A stretch of 64,000 bases of DNA from CAWBCI01 sp963787195 (GTDB lineage Bacteria; Bacteroidota; Bacteroidia; Bacteroidales; JAGOPY01): contig CAWBCI010000006.1 of NCBI GenBank assembly GCA_963787195.1, positions 1 through 64,000 on the forward strand. The letters are read 5' to 3'. Under the pieces are notes generated by a model. That model did no database searches, was not told the DNA's origin, and saw nothing but the letters and a program-made list of their open reading frames with translations. Within the stretch, counting starts at the first letter, position 1. Each line of letters begins with the position of its first letter. Of the stretch, positions 44,592 to 53,795 are shown piece by piece. A program made the position numbers and the translations under genes.

Positions 44592-47284
44592 AAATCATAA
44601 ATTTCAGCCATCACATACCACTCAAACCTAAGGCAATACATTCTGCATCAGGAAGCATACTTGCAATTCTAATCTTTTTCCTGTTTTCCCCGAACCTGCA
44701 TTCCCAGGTAAATCTTGGGAATGATATAGATATCGACTACTTGCATCCGACAGAATACGAGATCGGAGGTGTTACGGTTAGCGGAGTTCAATACCTCGAC
44801 AAAAATGTCCTGGTCATGCTTTCCGGCCTTAGTGTGGGAGATAAGATCAGCATCCCGGGTGAGCAGGTTTCCAATGCGATTAACAAATTGTGGAAACAGG
44901 GACTGTTTGAAAATGTCAGCATAGTAGCAACTGAAATTCAGGGGGATAAGATATTCCTGGAAATTCAACTAAAAGAAAGACCCCGGCTTTCTTCATTTAC
45001 TTTTAAAGGAATTAATAAAACCGAAGCCGACAATATACGTGATAAGATTAAAATTACACGCGGAGATGTGGTGACTGAAAGTCTTCTGAAAAGTACAACC
45101 CACATCATTCAGGAAAATTTTCGCCAGAAAGGTTTCCTGGATACCCGGGTTGACATTACTCAGACACCTGATACAGCCCGTGTGAACTCTGTGGTCCTTT
45201 TATTTAACATACATAAAAACAGCAGGGTCAGGATACTCAAGATATATCCTCACGGAAATCACTTCTTTTCAGATCAGAAGGTGAAAAATGCCTTGAAGGA
45301 TACCAAGGAAAAAGGCGTGTTTACACCACTCGATAACATCGAAGTGATGATATGGAAAAGCATCAGGGACATTTTAAGGGTGAATCCCCAGGCTGTAGTA
45401 GATGATGTACAGTCTCATCTTAACAAGCATGTTAAGATCAGGATATTCAAAGCATCCAAATATATTGAGGATAAATATGAGGAAGATAAAGTCAATCTGA
45501 TCAAGAAATACAATGAACAGGGATACAGGGATGCACAGATACTAAGCGATTCCATCTCCCGGAATAAAGACCATACTATCAATATCACCCTCAATATTGA
45601 GGAAGGTAATAAATATTATTTCCGGAATATTAAATGGGTTGGCAATACCAAGTATACAGCTGATCAGCTTAATATGATCCTGGGATTGCAGAAAGGGGAT
45701 ATATATAACCGGGAACTCCTTGACCGGAACCTTTCGTTTAACCCGAACGGAACTGACATCAGCTCTCTTTACCTGGATGACGGTTATCTGTTTTTCCAGG
45801 CTATACCGGTTGAAGTGCGGGTTGAGAATGATTCAATAGATATAGAAATCAGGATGCATGAAGGTCAGCAGGCTCATATCAAAAGGGTTACCGTTTCCGG
45901 AAATACCAAAACAACCGATCATGTCATTATTCGTGAAATCAGGACCTTGCCGGGCGAACTCTTTAATCGTTCGAAAATTATCCGTACAACAAGGGAATTG
46001 GCCCAGCTGAAATATTTTGACCCGGAGAAGATCGTGCCTGATGTAGTTCCCAATGCGGATGATGGAACCGTTGACATCTCATATTCTGTAGAGGAAACAT
46101 CCGCTGACCAGATCGAATTGAGCGGAGGCTGGGGTTATGGTAGTATCATTGGAACCCTGGGACTTTCATTCAACAATTTTTCACTCCGGAATTTCTTTAA
46201 CTGGGATACCTGGAAACCGGTCCCCACTGGTGACGGACAAAAACTAAGCCTGAGGGTGCAGTCCTATGGGAAAGGTTACCTCAGCTACAGTGCCTCCTTC
46301 ACCGAACCCTGGCTGGGTGGAAAGAAGCCTAATGCACTTAGTGTAACTTACTGGCACTCGCTTTACTCAAATAAACTGCCCAGGACGGATCCCAACAGGC
46401 AATCATTCGTGATTAACGGACTTACTGTCGGACTTAGTAAAAGGCTTACCTGGCCTGACGACTTTTTCAATCTTTACCAGGGCATTACCTTACAGCGTTA
46501 TGATCTGCATCAGTATTCACAAATATTCTCATTTGGAACCGGAACAGGCGCTTATAATAATTTTTCATACAACATTCAGTTAGAAAGGAGCTCTGTCAGT
46601 CAGCCTATTTATCCGCGCTATGGTTCGGACGTTTTGGTTTCTCTGGAACTTACCCCGCCTTATTCTTTATTTTCCAATAAAGATTACAGCACCATGAGTG
46701 ATAATAATAAATATAAATGGATAGAATACCATAAATGGAAATTTAATGCAACCTTCTATACGGAAGTTTTTGACAAATTAGTACTCATGACAAGGGCAAA
46801 ATTTGGTTTTCTTGGGATGTATAATTCCGAAATCGGAGTCACTCCATTCAACAGGTTCTATTTAGGGGGAGACGGCCTTTCAGGTTATAATAATCTGGAT
46901 GGCAGGGAGATCATAGGCATGAGAGGATACGAAAATGAATCCATTACCCCGGAATTCTATAAGACAAAACAACAATACGGAGGAAATATACTCGGGGGCA
47001 CCATATATTCAAAATATACCATGGAATTAAGGTATCCCTTGTCGCTGAATCCCAGTGCTACCATTTTTGCATTGGCTTTTGTAGAAGGCGGAAATTCATG
47101 GCTGGGCTTTTCAGAATTTAATCCCTTCTCTATTTACCGTTCAGCGGGGGTGGGGATAAGAGTTTTTCTGCCTATGTTCGGCCTGCTGGGACTGGATTGG
47201 GGCTATGGATTTGATAAGATTCCCGGTGTTCCCTCGGCAAATGGTTCACAATTCCATTTTTCTATTAATCAATCGATTGATTAA
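44588..47284 (+). CDS. bamA: Outer membrane protein assembly factor BamA
   Basis: The 898-residue protein starts with a hydrophobic signal sequence ending HSQ (about residue 39). Five POTRA domains span about 55-490, visible from repeated GVxxxG and NTK strands, followed by a 16-strand barrel (about 500-898) ending FHFSINQSID. The FYLGGDGLSGYNNLDGREI segment holds the conserved L6-loop region. It inserts all outer-membrane barrels, including those of this window. It is translationally coupled to uppS and followed by the skp genes. Confidence 0.95.
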   Translation: MKIINFSHHIPLKPKAIHSASGSILAILIFFLFSPNLHSQVNLGNDIDIDYLHPTEYEIGGVTVSGVQYLDKNVLVMLSGLSVGDKISIPGEQVSNAINKLWKQGLFENVSIVATEIQGDKIFLEIQLKERPRLSSFTFKGINKTEADNIRDKIKITRGDVVTESLLKSTTHIIQENFRQKGFLDTRVDITQTPDTARVNSVVLLFNIHKNSRVRILKIYPHGNHFFSDQKVKNALKDTKEKGVFTPLDNIEVMIWKSIRDILRVNPQAVVDDVQSHLNKHVKIRIFKASKYIEDKYEEDKVNLIKKYNEQGYRDAQILSDSISRNKDHTINITLNIEEGNKYYFRNIKWVGNTKYTADQLNMILGLQKGDIYNRELLDRNLSFNPNGTDISSLYLDDGYLFFQAIPVEVRVENDSIDIEIRMHEGQQAHIKRVTVSGNTKTTDHVIIREIRTLPGELFNRSKIIRTTRELAQLKYFDPEKIVPDVVPNADDGTVDISYSVEETSADQIELSGGWGYGSIIGTLGLSFNNFSLRNFFNWDTWKPVPTGDGQKLSLRVQSYGKGYLSYSASFTEPWLGGKKPNALSVTYWHSLYSNKLPRTDPNRQSFVINGLTVGLSKRLTWPDDFFNLYQGITLQRYDLHQYSQIFSFGTGTGAYNNFSYNIQLERSSVSQPIYPRYGSDVLVSLELTPPYSLFSNKDYSTMSDNNKYKWIEYHKWKFNATFYTEVFDKLVLMTRAKFGFLGMYNSEIGVTPFNRFYLGGDGLSGYNNLDGREIIGMRGYENESITPEFYKTKQQYGGNILGGTIYSKYTMELRYPLSLNPSATIFALAFVEGGNSWLGFSEFNPFSIYRSAGVGIRVFLPMFGLLGLDWGYGFDKIPGVPSANGSQFHFSINQSID

Positions 47285-47369
47285 TTTTTATGGGGGATTG
47301 ATTATATTGGCAAATTATTTGCTTGTTCTTTATAAAGCAATTATTTAATTTTTTAAGGAGGATCATAAA

Positions 47370-48071
47370 ATGAAAAGAATATTCCTGACTCTAAGTTTGT
47401 TACTGACATTTGCATTCGTAAGCTTTGCACAGAAGTATGCTTATGTGGATACTGATTATATCCTGAATAATATTCCTGAATATACGGATGCCCAGGATAT
47501 GCTGGACGACCTTGCATCGCAGTGGCAGAAGGAAATTGAGGCTAAATTTGCCGAAATTGATAAACTGTATAAGGATTATCAGGCCGAAGCTGTTTTGATG
47601 CCGGAAGACATCAAGAAGCAAAAGGAAAACGAGATCATAGATAAAGAAAAGCAAGCCAAAGATTTACAAAAACAACGTTTTGGCCCTGATGGTGACTTGC
47701 ATAAAAAACGTCTTGAACTGGTTCAGCCCATCCAGGAAAAAGTATATAATGCTATAGAAGACATAGCCAATACCCGGAATTATGCCTTTATTTTTGATAA
47801 AGCTGGTGGAACCACACTCTTGTTTGCCTCATCAAAATATGACCTGAGCGATGATGTTCTTGACGAAGTCGGAACCGTAATGCAGACCGTAAAAAAGGAG
47901 AACAGGGTGAGAAAGACAGCTCCTGCTACTACATCAACGGGCAATTCAGGGCGGACCGGAACCAATGCAGGTAATAATATGAATAATCCGGCAAATAGCC
48001 GGAATAATACCATGGAGCGGAATAATAACAATAGTAACAGCATTGAACCGCCTACTCCTCATAAAAAATAA
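47370..48071 (+). CDS. OmpH/Skp-type periplasmic chaperone with Asn-rich tail
   Basis: The 233-residue protein has a signal peptide ending FVSFAQ (about residue 21) and the long Skp coiled-coil tentacle (about 40-125, rich in Lys, Gln and Glu). Residues 183-233 are a low-complexity tail of Asn, Thr, Gly and Ser (GNNMNNPANSRNNTMERNN), absent from its neighbour and from typical Skp. It would bind unfolded barrel proteins for BamA. It lies 85 bp behind bamA. Confidence 0.86.
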   Translation: MKRIFLTLSLLLTFAFVSFAQKYAYVDTDYILNNIPEYTDAQDMLDDLASQWQKEIEAKFAEIDKLYKDYQAEAVLMPEDIKKQKENEIIDKEKQAKDLQKQRFGPDGDLHKKRLELVQPIQEKVYNAIEDIANTRNYAFIFDKAGGTTLLFASSKYDLSDDVLDEVGTVMQTVKKENRVRKTAPATTSTGNSGRTGTNAGNNMNNPANSRNNTMERNNNNSNSIEPPTPHKK

Positions 48072-48116
48072 TAGTACTGCATTGATAAGAAATCAATTGT
48101 AATAGAAATAATTGTC

Positions 48117-48124
48117 TAAATTTG
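48117..48124 (+). promoter_or_regulatory. -7 box (TAAATTTG) for the second skp gene
   Basis: TAAATTTG matches TAnnTTTG 41 bp before the start codon at 48165, suggesting separate expression from the first skp gene. Confidence 0.35.
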
Positions 48125-48164
48125 CCCCTTATAAAAGCAAAATCAAATAAAGAAAAAAATCCAG

Positions 48165-48680
48165 ATGAAAAAATTATTAGTAAGCGCATTAATCCTGTCT
48201 TTCATTATGATGACCGGGAGCATGTTTGCCCAGGTGAACGCTAAATTGGGATATGTTGATTCCAATAAATTGCTTGAAATGATGCCCGGGAAAGATAGTA
48301 TACAAAAGACCCTTAAGGCATATAGTGCTTCTCTGCAAAACCAGTTGCAGACCATGTATATGGAATATCAGAACAAACTCACCGATTACCAGAATAATTC
48401 CAAGACTATGTCGGACATTATCCGTCAGACCAAGGAAAAAGAGCTGGCAGATATGGAAACCCGTATTCAGGATTTTCAACAGAAAGCTGATTCGGACCTG
48501 CAGGCGAAACAGACTGAATTACTGCAACCTTTGCTTGACAAAGCAAAGAAAGCTATTGAAGATGTCGCCAAAGAAAACGGCTATACTTATATTTTTGATG
48601 CCGGTGTAGGCGTGCTCCTGTATTATGAAAAAGGTGACAATATCCTTCCTCTGGTAAAAACAAAACTTGGACTTAAGTAA
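48165..48680 (+). CDS. OmpH/Skp-type periplasmic chaperone
   Basis: The 171-residue protein has a signal peptide (first 22 residues) and a helical tentacle (about 45-125), with the LGYVDSNKLLEMMPG entry strand of Skp/OmpH. It is the usual length and has no tail. It follows the first skp gene by 93 bp and may form trimers with itself or with it. An intrinsic terminator follows at 48703. Confidence 0.92.
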   Translation: MKKLLVSALILSFIMMTGSMFAQVNAKLGYVDSNKLLEMMPGKDSIQKTLKAYSASLQNQLQTMYMEYQNKLTDYQNNSKTMSDIIRQTKEKELADMETRIQDFQQKADSDLQAKQTELLQPLLDKAKKAIEDVAKENGYTYIFDAGVGVLLYYEKGDNILPLVKTKLGLK

Positions 48681-48702
48681 CAGGTATAAGACTTTCTTAT
48701 TG

Positions 48703-48732
48703 AACCGCTTCTTTCAGGAGCGGTTTTTTTTT
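48703..48732 (+). terminator. Intrinsic terminator after the skp genes
   Basis: AACCGCT (48703-48709) pairs with AGCGGTT (48719-48725) around a 9-nt loop and is followed by T residues to 48732. Confidence 0.88.
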
Positions 48733-48788
48733 GCATGATATTTGATCATGAGAGGCCAACTATTATTAATAATCAAATTGACATAATC

Positions 48789-49178
48789 ATGAAATATTAT
48801 TTCAGCAAAACAATTAAATCAAATTTTGAAGATGCCATCAGCAGAACTACTGAAGCCTTGAAAAAGGAAGGATTCGGCGTATTGTCCCAAATTCGCATTG
48901 ATCAAAAGTTAAATGAAAAACTGGGAGTGGAATTCCGCCCTTATATCATTCTTGGCGCCTGCCATCCTGCTTCCGCTTACAAAGCCCTGCAAAATGAGGA
49001 CAAAATCGGAACCATGCTCCCCTGTAATGTAATTATTCAGCAAATAGCTGAAAATCAAATGGAAGTTTCAGCTGTCGACCCGATCGCCTCTATGATGGCA
49101 ATCGAGAATTCAGGCCTTGGTGAAGTTGCTACCGATGTCGCAGCCAGACTGAAAAGGGTTGTGAACGAGCACCTTTAA
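48789..49178 (+). CDS. DUF302 family protein
   Basis: The 129-residue protein starts at ATG 48789 (MKYYFSKTIKSNFEDAISR); an upstream in-frame start at 48735 lies against the preceding terminator. DUF302 signs are TTEALKKEGFGVLSQI, the GACHPASAYKAL segment and MLPCNVIIQQI. No signal peptide is visible, so it is probably cytoplasmic. Function of the family is unknown. It ends before a shared bidirectional terminator. Confidence 0.88.
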   Translation: MKYYFSKTIKSNFEDAISRTTEALKKEGFGVLSQIRIDQKLNEKLGVEFRPYIILGACHPASAYKALQNEDKIGTMLPCNVIIQQIAENQMEVSAVDPIASMMAIENSGLGEVATDVAARLKRVVNEHL

Positions 49179-49241
49179 GATATTTGTTTATTCATTCAAG
49201 GCGGGATTTTCTGTAGGCTGCATAATGCCGTCTTAAAAAAC

Positions 49242-49277
49242 AAAAGGCCCCTGCAATTATAATTGCAGGGGCCTTTT
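49242..49277. terminator. Bidirectional terminator between the DUF302 and mscS genes
   Basis: A perfect 18-bp palindrome, AAAAGGCCCCTGCAATTA with its complement, has A/T runs on both sides. It ends both convergent genes. Confidence 0.92.
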
Positions 49278-49298
49278 TACTTTAATTCTGGAATATTA

Positions 49299-50123
49299 TC
49301 ACTCCGTTTTACTTATGTGCACATCCATTTGCGGAAAGGGAAAATCCAGCCCTTTTTCAGGGAAAATTTTATAAACATTATCATTCATATAAAAGTGGAC
49401 AGCCCAATAATCTTCAGCTTTAACCCATAGCCTTACAACTATATTTACTGAGCTATCGGCTAATTGTGCCAGTCCTATAAATGGGGCAGGGTCATCCATG
49501 ATCTTATCATTTTGTACAATAATGGAAGAAATGACATCCTTGGCTTTGCTTACATCATTACCATAGCTGATACCATATGTCAGATCAACCCGCCTGGTGG
49601 CTTCGGCTGAGAAATTGGTCAGGGAGCCATTTGAAAGGGGGCCGTTGGGGATGATGATAAGTTTGTTATCTACTGTATTCATGATCGTATGGAATATCTG
49701 GATCTCTTTCACTGTTCCCATAAATCCCTGTGCTTCTATGAAATCACCTACTTTGTACGGTCTCAGAAGAAGGATGATCACACCCCCGGCAAAATTCTGA
49801 AGTGTACCTGAAAGTGCCATACCAACGGCGAGACCGGCTGCTGCCATGATTGCAATAAAAGAGGTCATGGGAATACCTACCATAGTTGCAATGACAATGA
49901 CTAGCAATATCTTCAGCATAATATTGAAAGTTGTTCGCAGAAAAGATCTCAGCGAAGCTTCAACATTACGTGCTTCCATAAGCCTGGCAAGCATTTTTGT
50001 CAAAGTACTTACCAACCACATTCCAATGATCAATGCAATGATGGCCCCGACTAATTTCAGACCATAATTCAGAAAAAATTCACGTAGAATATTCATGTAG
50101 GAGTCTAAATTGTTTAAATCCAT
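49299..50123 (-). CDS. Small-conductance mechanosensitive channel, MscS family
   Basis: The 274-residue inner-membrane protein has three N-terminal transmembrane helices (about 15-105). The pore helix is the Gly/Ala-rich AAAGLAVGMALSGTLQNFAGG, as in E. coli MscS. The beta domain (PYKVGDFIEAQGFMGTVKEI, IIPNGPLSNGSLTNFS) and the C-terminal alpha-beta domain are complete. It releases solutes on hypo-osmotic shock. It lies 52 bp behind the gamma-carbonic-anhydrase-like gene on the same strand. Confidence 0.94.
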   Translation of the reverse strand: MDLNNLDSYMNILREFFLNYGLKLVGAIIALIIGMWLVSTLTKMLARLMEARNVEASLRSFLRTTFNIMLKILLVIVIATMVGIPMTSFIAIMAAAGLAVGMALSGTLQNFAGGVIILLLRPYKVGDFIEAQGFMGTVKEIQIFHTIMNTVDNKLIIIPNGPLSNGSLTNFSAEATRRVDLTYGISYGNDVSKAKDVISSIIVQNDKIMDDPAPFIGLAQLADSSVNIVVRLWVKAEDYWAVHFYMNDNVYKIFPEKGLDFPFPQMDVHISKTE

Positions 50124-50175
50124 AATTTTTCCTTTTTTAGAATGTTAATTCAATTTAATTATAATTTTTCAGACT

Positions 50176-50691
50176 TCAGATCGAATACCAACCGGCATAC
50201 ATATTATAACTATTGGCAATACGGAGGACTTCACCTTCCGATAGATTCCTGTCAATCGTTTTGATTCTGACGGCAGGTACCCCGGCATAAATACTATCGG
50301 GTTCAATAATAGTACCTTTGGTAATCAAAGCCCCGGCGGCTATAATGCTGTTACTTCCAACAACTACATTATCCATCAGGATGGCACCCATCCCGACCAG
50401 AACATTATCATGAATGGTACACCCGTGAACGATAGCGTTATGGGCTATTGAAACATTGTTCCCAATATTTACCGGGGCTTGCCGGTAAGTGCAATGTATG
50501 ATTACCCCGTCCTGTATATTCACCATATTTCCTATTCGGATATAATGTACATCCCCTCTGACAACAGCATTGAACCAGACGCTGCAATCGTTTCCCAATA
50601 CAACATCTCCGACTATGGTTGCATTATCGGCGAGAAAACATCTTTTTCCGATAGTTGGGACTATCCCTTTTACTGCTTTGATAAGTGCCAT
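50176..50691 (-). CDS. Gamma-carbonic anhydrase-like hexapeptide-repeat protein
   Basis: The 171-residue protein is a left-handed beta-helix (repeated [LIV]GxxxxI turns). His66, His84 and His89 (IIHCTYR, SIAHNAIVHGC) match the three zinc ligands of gamma-carbonic anhydrases. The CA activity of these short (YrdA/CaiE-like) members is uncertain. It forms trimers in the family. It is 32 bp behind nadB and 52 bp before mscS on the same strand, so the three may be co-transcribed. Confidence 0.88.
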   Translation of the reverse strand: MALIKAVKGIVPTIGKRCFLADNATIVGDVVLGNDCSVWFNAVVRGDVHYIRIGNMVNIQDGVIIHCTYRQAPVNIGNNVSIAHNAIVHGCTIHDNVLVGMGAILMDNVVVGSNSIIAAGALITKGTIIEPDSIYAGVPAVRIKTIDRNLSEGEVLRIANSYNMYAGWYSI

Positions 50692-50723
50692 AAGAATATG
50701 TTTTAACTCATTAGCTCTTTATT

Positions 50724-52334
50724 CTATAAATCAGTCAACCCATTCTCTGAAATGGGCAGATCCTCTTTTTTGTCTTTTTTAGGATAATCGATGGAAAAAT
50801 GCAGTCCCCTGCTTTCTTTTCTCTGCATAGCCATTTTGATGATCAGGTAGGCGATATTGATCATGTTCCGGAGTTCACAGAGTTTTTCTGTGAGGATAGA
50901 TTTATCATAGAGGTCCTCTGTTTCCCTGTAAAGTATTTCGAGCCGGTCGAAAGCCCTTTGAAGGCGGAGATTGGACCGGACTATGCCGACATAACTACTC
51001 ATGATCGATTGAAGTTCTTTCAGGCTCTGGGTGATCAGGATCATCTCTTCATTAAAGACCATACCCTCGGAGTTCCAGTCCGGGATTTCGTCGATAAATC
51101 TGGTCGATTCCAGTTTAGAATTGGAATCCAGGGCAGCCCTGTGTGAAAAAACGGCCGATTCAAGTAATGAATTGGAGGCCAGTCGATTTGCCCCATGCAG
51201 ACCAGTGGAAGCGCATTCACCCGTTGCATACAGGTTCAGGATGGAACTCCGGGCATTTTTATCTACCTTAATTCCACCGCAGAGGTAATGTGCACCGGGC
51301 ACTATCGGTATCATATCCTTGGAAATATTGATCCCTATGCTCAGGCATTTGGCATAGATGGTCGGAAAGTGCCTGATTAGTTCTTTTTCATTCAGATGAC
51401 GACAGTCGAGGTAAACGCAGTCATCCCCGGATATTTTCATTTCATTGTCAATTGCACGGGCCACTATATCACGCGGGGCCAGTGATCCCCTCGGATCATA
51501 TTTGGTCATGAGCTCTGTACCGTCTCTCCTTTTAATAATGGCTCCGAAACCACGTAATGCTTCTGTTATGAGGAATGAAGGCTTTTCTCCGGGATTATAA
51601 AGTGTTGTAGGATGGAATTGAATGAATTCCATATTCTCGATCGCGCCTTTGGCCCTGTATACCATTGCAATTCCATCACCTGTGGCGATTTCAGGATTGG
51701 TGGTATTATTGTACACCATTCCAGCACCACCCGTAGCCAATAGGGTAATTCGTGCTAGTATAGTATGAATCTCCCCATTTTCCGGATTCAGGACATAAGC
51801 GCCATAGCAGGTTATATCCTGGGTTCTCCGGTTTACATCAATACCCAGATGATGTTGTGTGATGATATCCAGGGTAAAATGATTTTCAAGGATTTCAATA
51901 TTCGGATGATCATGAATTGTTTTTAGTAAAGCTCTTTCAATTTCGAATCCGGTCTGGTCCTTATGATGCAGCACCCGGTATTCGGAATGACCGCCTTCCT
52001 TGTTAAGATCAAAGCGTCCGGATTCCTTCCTGTCGAATTCGACACCCCAGTCGATCAATTCCTTGATCCTTTCAGTCGATTCTGTTATCGCAATCCTTAC
52101 TATTTCCGGATTTGACAGCTCGTCACCGGCTATCATAGTATCCCGGATATGTTTTTCATAAGTATCAGGTGTATACATTACTGCCGCTATTCCACCCTGG
52201 GCGTACTTGGTCGCAGTTTCATCGGCCTTGGCTTTAGTGATAATACAAACTTTGCCCTTATCCGCAACTTTTAAGGCATAACTTAGACCAGCAATGCCTG
52301 AACCGATAACCAGGAAATCAACTTTTTTGCGCAT
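50724..52334 (-). CDS. nadB: L-aspartate oxidase
   Basis: The 536-residue FAD enzyme makes iminoaspartate for NAD synthesis. The FAD-binding GSGIAGLSYAL is at about 12-22, followed by TKAKADETATKYAQGGIAAVM, the HTTL-like FHPTTLYNPGEK and GGIKVDKNARSSILNLYATGECASTGLHGANRLASNSLLE segments, and the helical C-terminal domain. NadA and NadC are not in the window. A -7 box lies at 52357-52364. Confidence 0.95.
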   Translation of the reverse strand: MRKKVDFLVIGSGIAGLSYALKVADKGKVCIITKAKADETATKYAQGGIAAVMYTPDTYEKHIRDTMIAGDELSNPEIVRIAITESTERIKELIDWGVEFDRKESGRFDLNKEGGHSEYRVLHHKDQTGFEIERALLKTIHDHPNIEILENHFTLDIITQHHLGIDVNRRTQDITCYGAYVLNPENGEIHTILARITLLATGGAGMVYNNTTNPEIATGDGIAMVYRAKGAIENMEFIQFHPTTLYNPGEKPSFLITEALRGFGAIIKRRDGTELMTKYDPRGSLAPRDIVARAIDNEMKISGDDCVYLDCRHLNEKELIRHFPTIYAKCLSIGINISKDMIPIVPGAHYLCGGIKVDKNARSSILNLYATGECASTGLHGANRLASNSLLESAVFSHRAALDSNSKLESTRFIDEIPDWNSEGMVFNEEMILITQSLKELQSIMSSYVGIVRSNLRLQRAFDRLEILYRETEDLYDKSILTEKLCELRNMINIAYLIIKMAMQRKESRGLHFSIDYPKKDKKEDLPISENGLTDL

Positions 52335-52356
52335 TATTCTGCATTTTAATATGCGA

Positions 52357-52364
52357 CAAAGATA
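52357..52364 (-). promoter_or_regulatory. -7 box (TATCTTTG) for nadB
   Basis: TATCTTTG on the minus strand matches TAnnTTTG 23 bp before the nadB start. Confidence 0.5.
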
Positions 52365-52467
52365 CGAATTTTAGCCCCTGGCTTTAGCTTAATAATCGGA
52401 AGCTTCATAGTCTTATCAAGGTTCTGAAGCTTAAAGGACTTGATGCTTAGTAGTACTTTTCAGGGAA

Positions 52468-53784
52468 TCAGAGTTCCAGTAGGGAAATAAGCGGATCTTT
52501 TCCGCCATTAAGCATCTTTGCCGGATTTTCCAGCATTTCTTTCACTTTTACAAGGAAGCTCACCGATTCCTTGCCGTCGATGATCCGGTGATCATAAGAA
52601 AGCGCAACATACATGACAGGATGTATCTCCACTTTTCCGTTCACTGCAATAGGCCTTTCCACAATATTGTGCATCCCAAGTATGGCGCTTTGCGGGGGAT
52701 TGATAATAGGAGTGGAGAGCATGGAACCGAATACCCCCCCGTTGGTTATCGTAAAGGTTCCGCCTTTCATTTCATCCAGGCTGATCTTGTTTTCCCTTGC
52801 TTTAGTGGCTAATTCCTTGATCTTTTTTTCGATCTCAGCAAGGCTCATTTTTTCAGCATTTCTCAGAACCGGAACCAGGAGACCTTTGGGGGTACTCATG
52901 GCTATACTGATATCAGCATAATCAAAATATATAATTTCATTCCCGGCAAATTGGGCGTTGACCTGGGGAAACAAACCCAGGGCTTCAGTAATGGCTTTTG
53001 TGAAAAAAGACATGAAGCCAAGAGATATCCCATGTTTTTCTTTAAAAATTTCTTTATATTGATTTCTGATATTCATAATCGCACTCATGTTCACCTCATT
53101 AAAAGTGGTGAGCATGGCGGTTTCATTTTTAACGGAGACAAGTCGTTCGGCTAATTTAGTCCGGAGTGTCGACAACTTTTTTCTTTCCGAATTCCGGCTG
53201 CCTCCCCAGGATACTGGTGTCGCTGCAATCTCTGCACGTGGTTTGTCTTTTTCATCCATAAAAAATTCCACGTCTTTTTTCGAAAAACGATAGGATTTCA
53301 GGAATTCCACAAATTCTTTCTCGCTCTGATTGCTCATGCTGAGCAATTTACGGGCGAGAGGGGAAAGGTGGATCAAATCAGCTTTGTCTTCAGTTTCAGC
53401 CTCACTGCTGAGGTTCTCTTTGGAAGCAAGTGGCTCAGGCTGTGGCTCAGGTTTTTTTTCAGGACTGGCTTTTACTTCGGGCTTTTCTTCCACCCTGACA
53501 GTTTTAGATACTTCTCCGGCCGGGCTGGAACTTTGCTCAGGGGGCTTTCCTTCTGAGTCTATCCTGGCAATTACGCTCCCGACATCAACGGTTTCTCCTT
53601 CTTTGACAAGTATTTGCAAAGTACCTGATTCCTGGGCACTAATGCTCAGGGTAGCTTTATCGGAATCTATTTCCACAATTTCCATATCCTTTTCAACATA
53701 GGAACCATCTTCGGCCAGCCAGTTAGCAATCTGGACTTCGGAAATGGATTCACCCGGGCTTGGTACTTTTACTTCACTGATCAT
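52468..53784 (-). CDS. sucB: 2-oxoglutarate dehydrogenase E2 (dihydrolipoyl succinyltransferase)
   Basis: The 438-residue core enzyme moves the succinyl group to CoA. The lipoyl domain (about 2-75) has the lipoylated Lys43 in DSDKAT. A charged Pro/Glu linker follows (about 85-135). The E3-binding domain is degenerate: LSPLARKLL is present but the usual GTGxxGRV turn is replaced by SYRFSKKDV. The catalytic domain ends with DHRIIDG (His399). It is 11 bp behind sucA. No lipoamide dehydrogenase gene lies nearby. Confidence 0.94.
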   Translation of the reverse strand: MISEVKVPSPGESISEVQIANWLAEDGSYVEKDMEIVEIDSDKATLSISAQESGTLQILVKEGETVDVGSVIARIDSEGKPPEQSSSPAGEVSKTVRVEEKPEVKASPEKKPEPQPEPLASKENLSSEAETEDKADLIHLSPLARKLLSMSNQSEKEFVEFLKSYRFSKKDVEFFMDEKDKPRAEIAATPVSWGGSRNSERKKLSTLRTKLAERLVSVKNETAMLTTFNEVNMSAIMNIRNQYKEIFKEKHGISLGFMSFFTKAITEALGLFPQVNAQFAGNEIIYFDYADISIAMSTPKGLLVPVLRNAEKMSLAEIEKKIKELATKARENKISLDEMKGGTFTITNGGVFGSMLSTPIINPPQSAILGMHNIVERPIAVNGKVEIHPVMYVALSYDHRIIDGKESVSFLVKVKEMLENPAKMLNGGKDPLISLLEL

Positions 53785-53795
53785 ATCTGGATATC

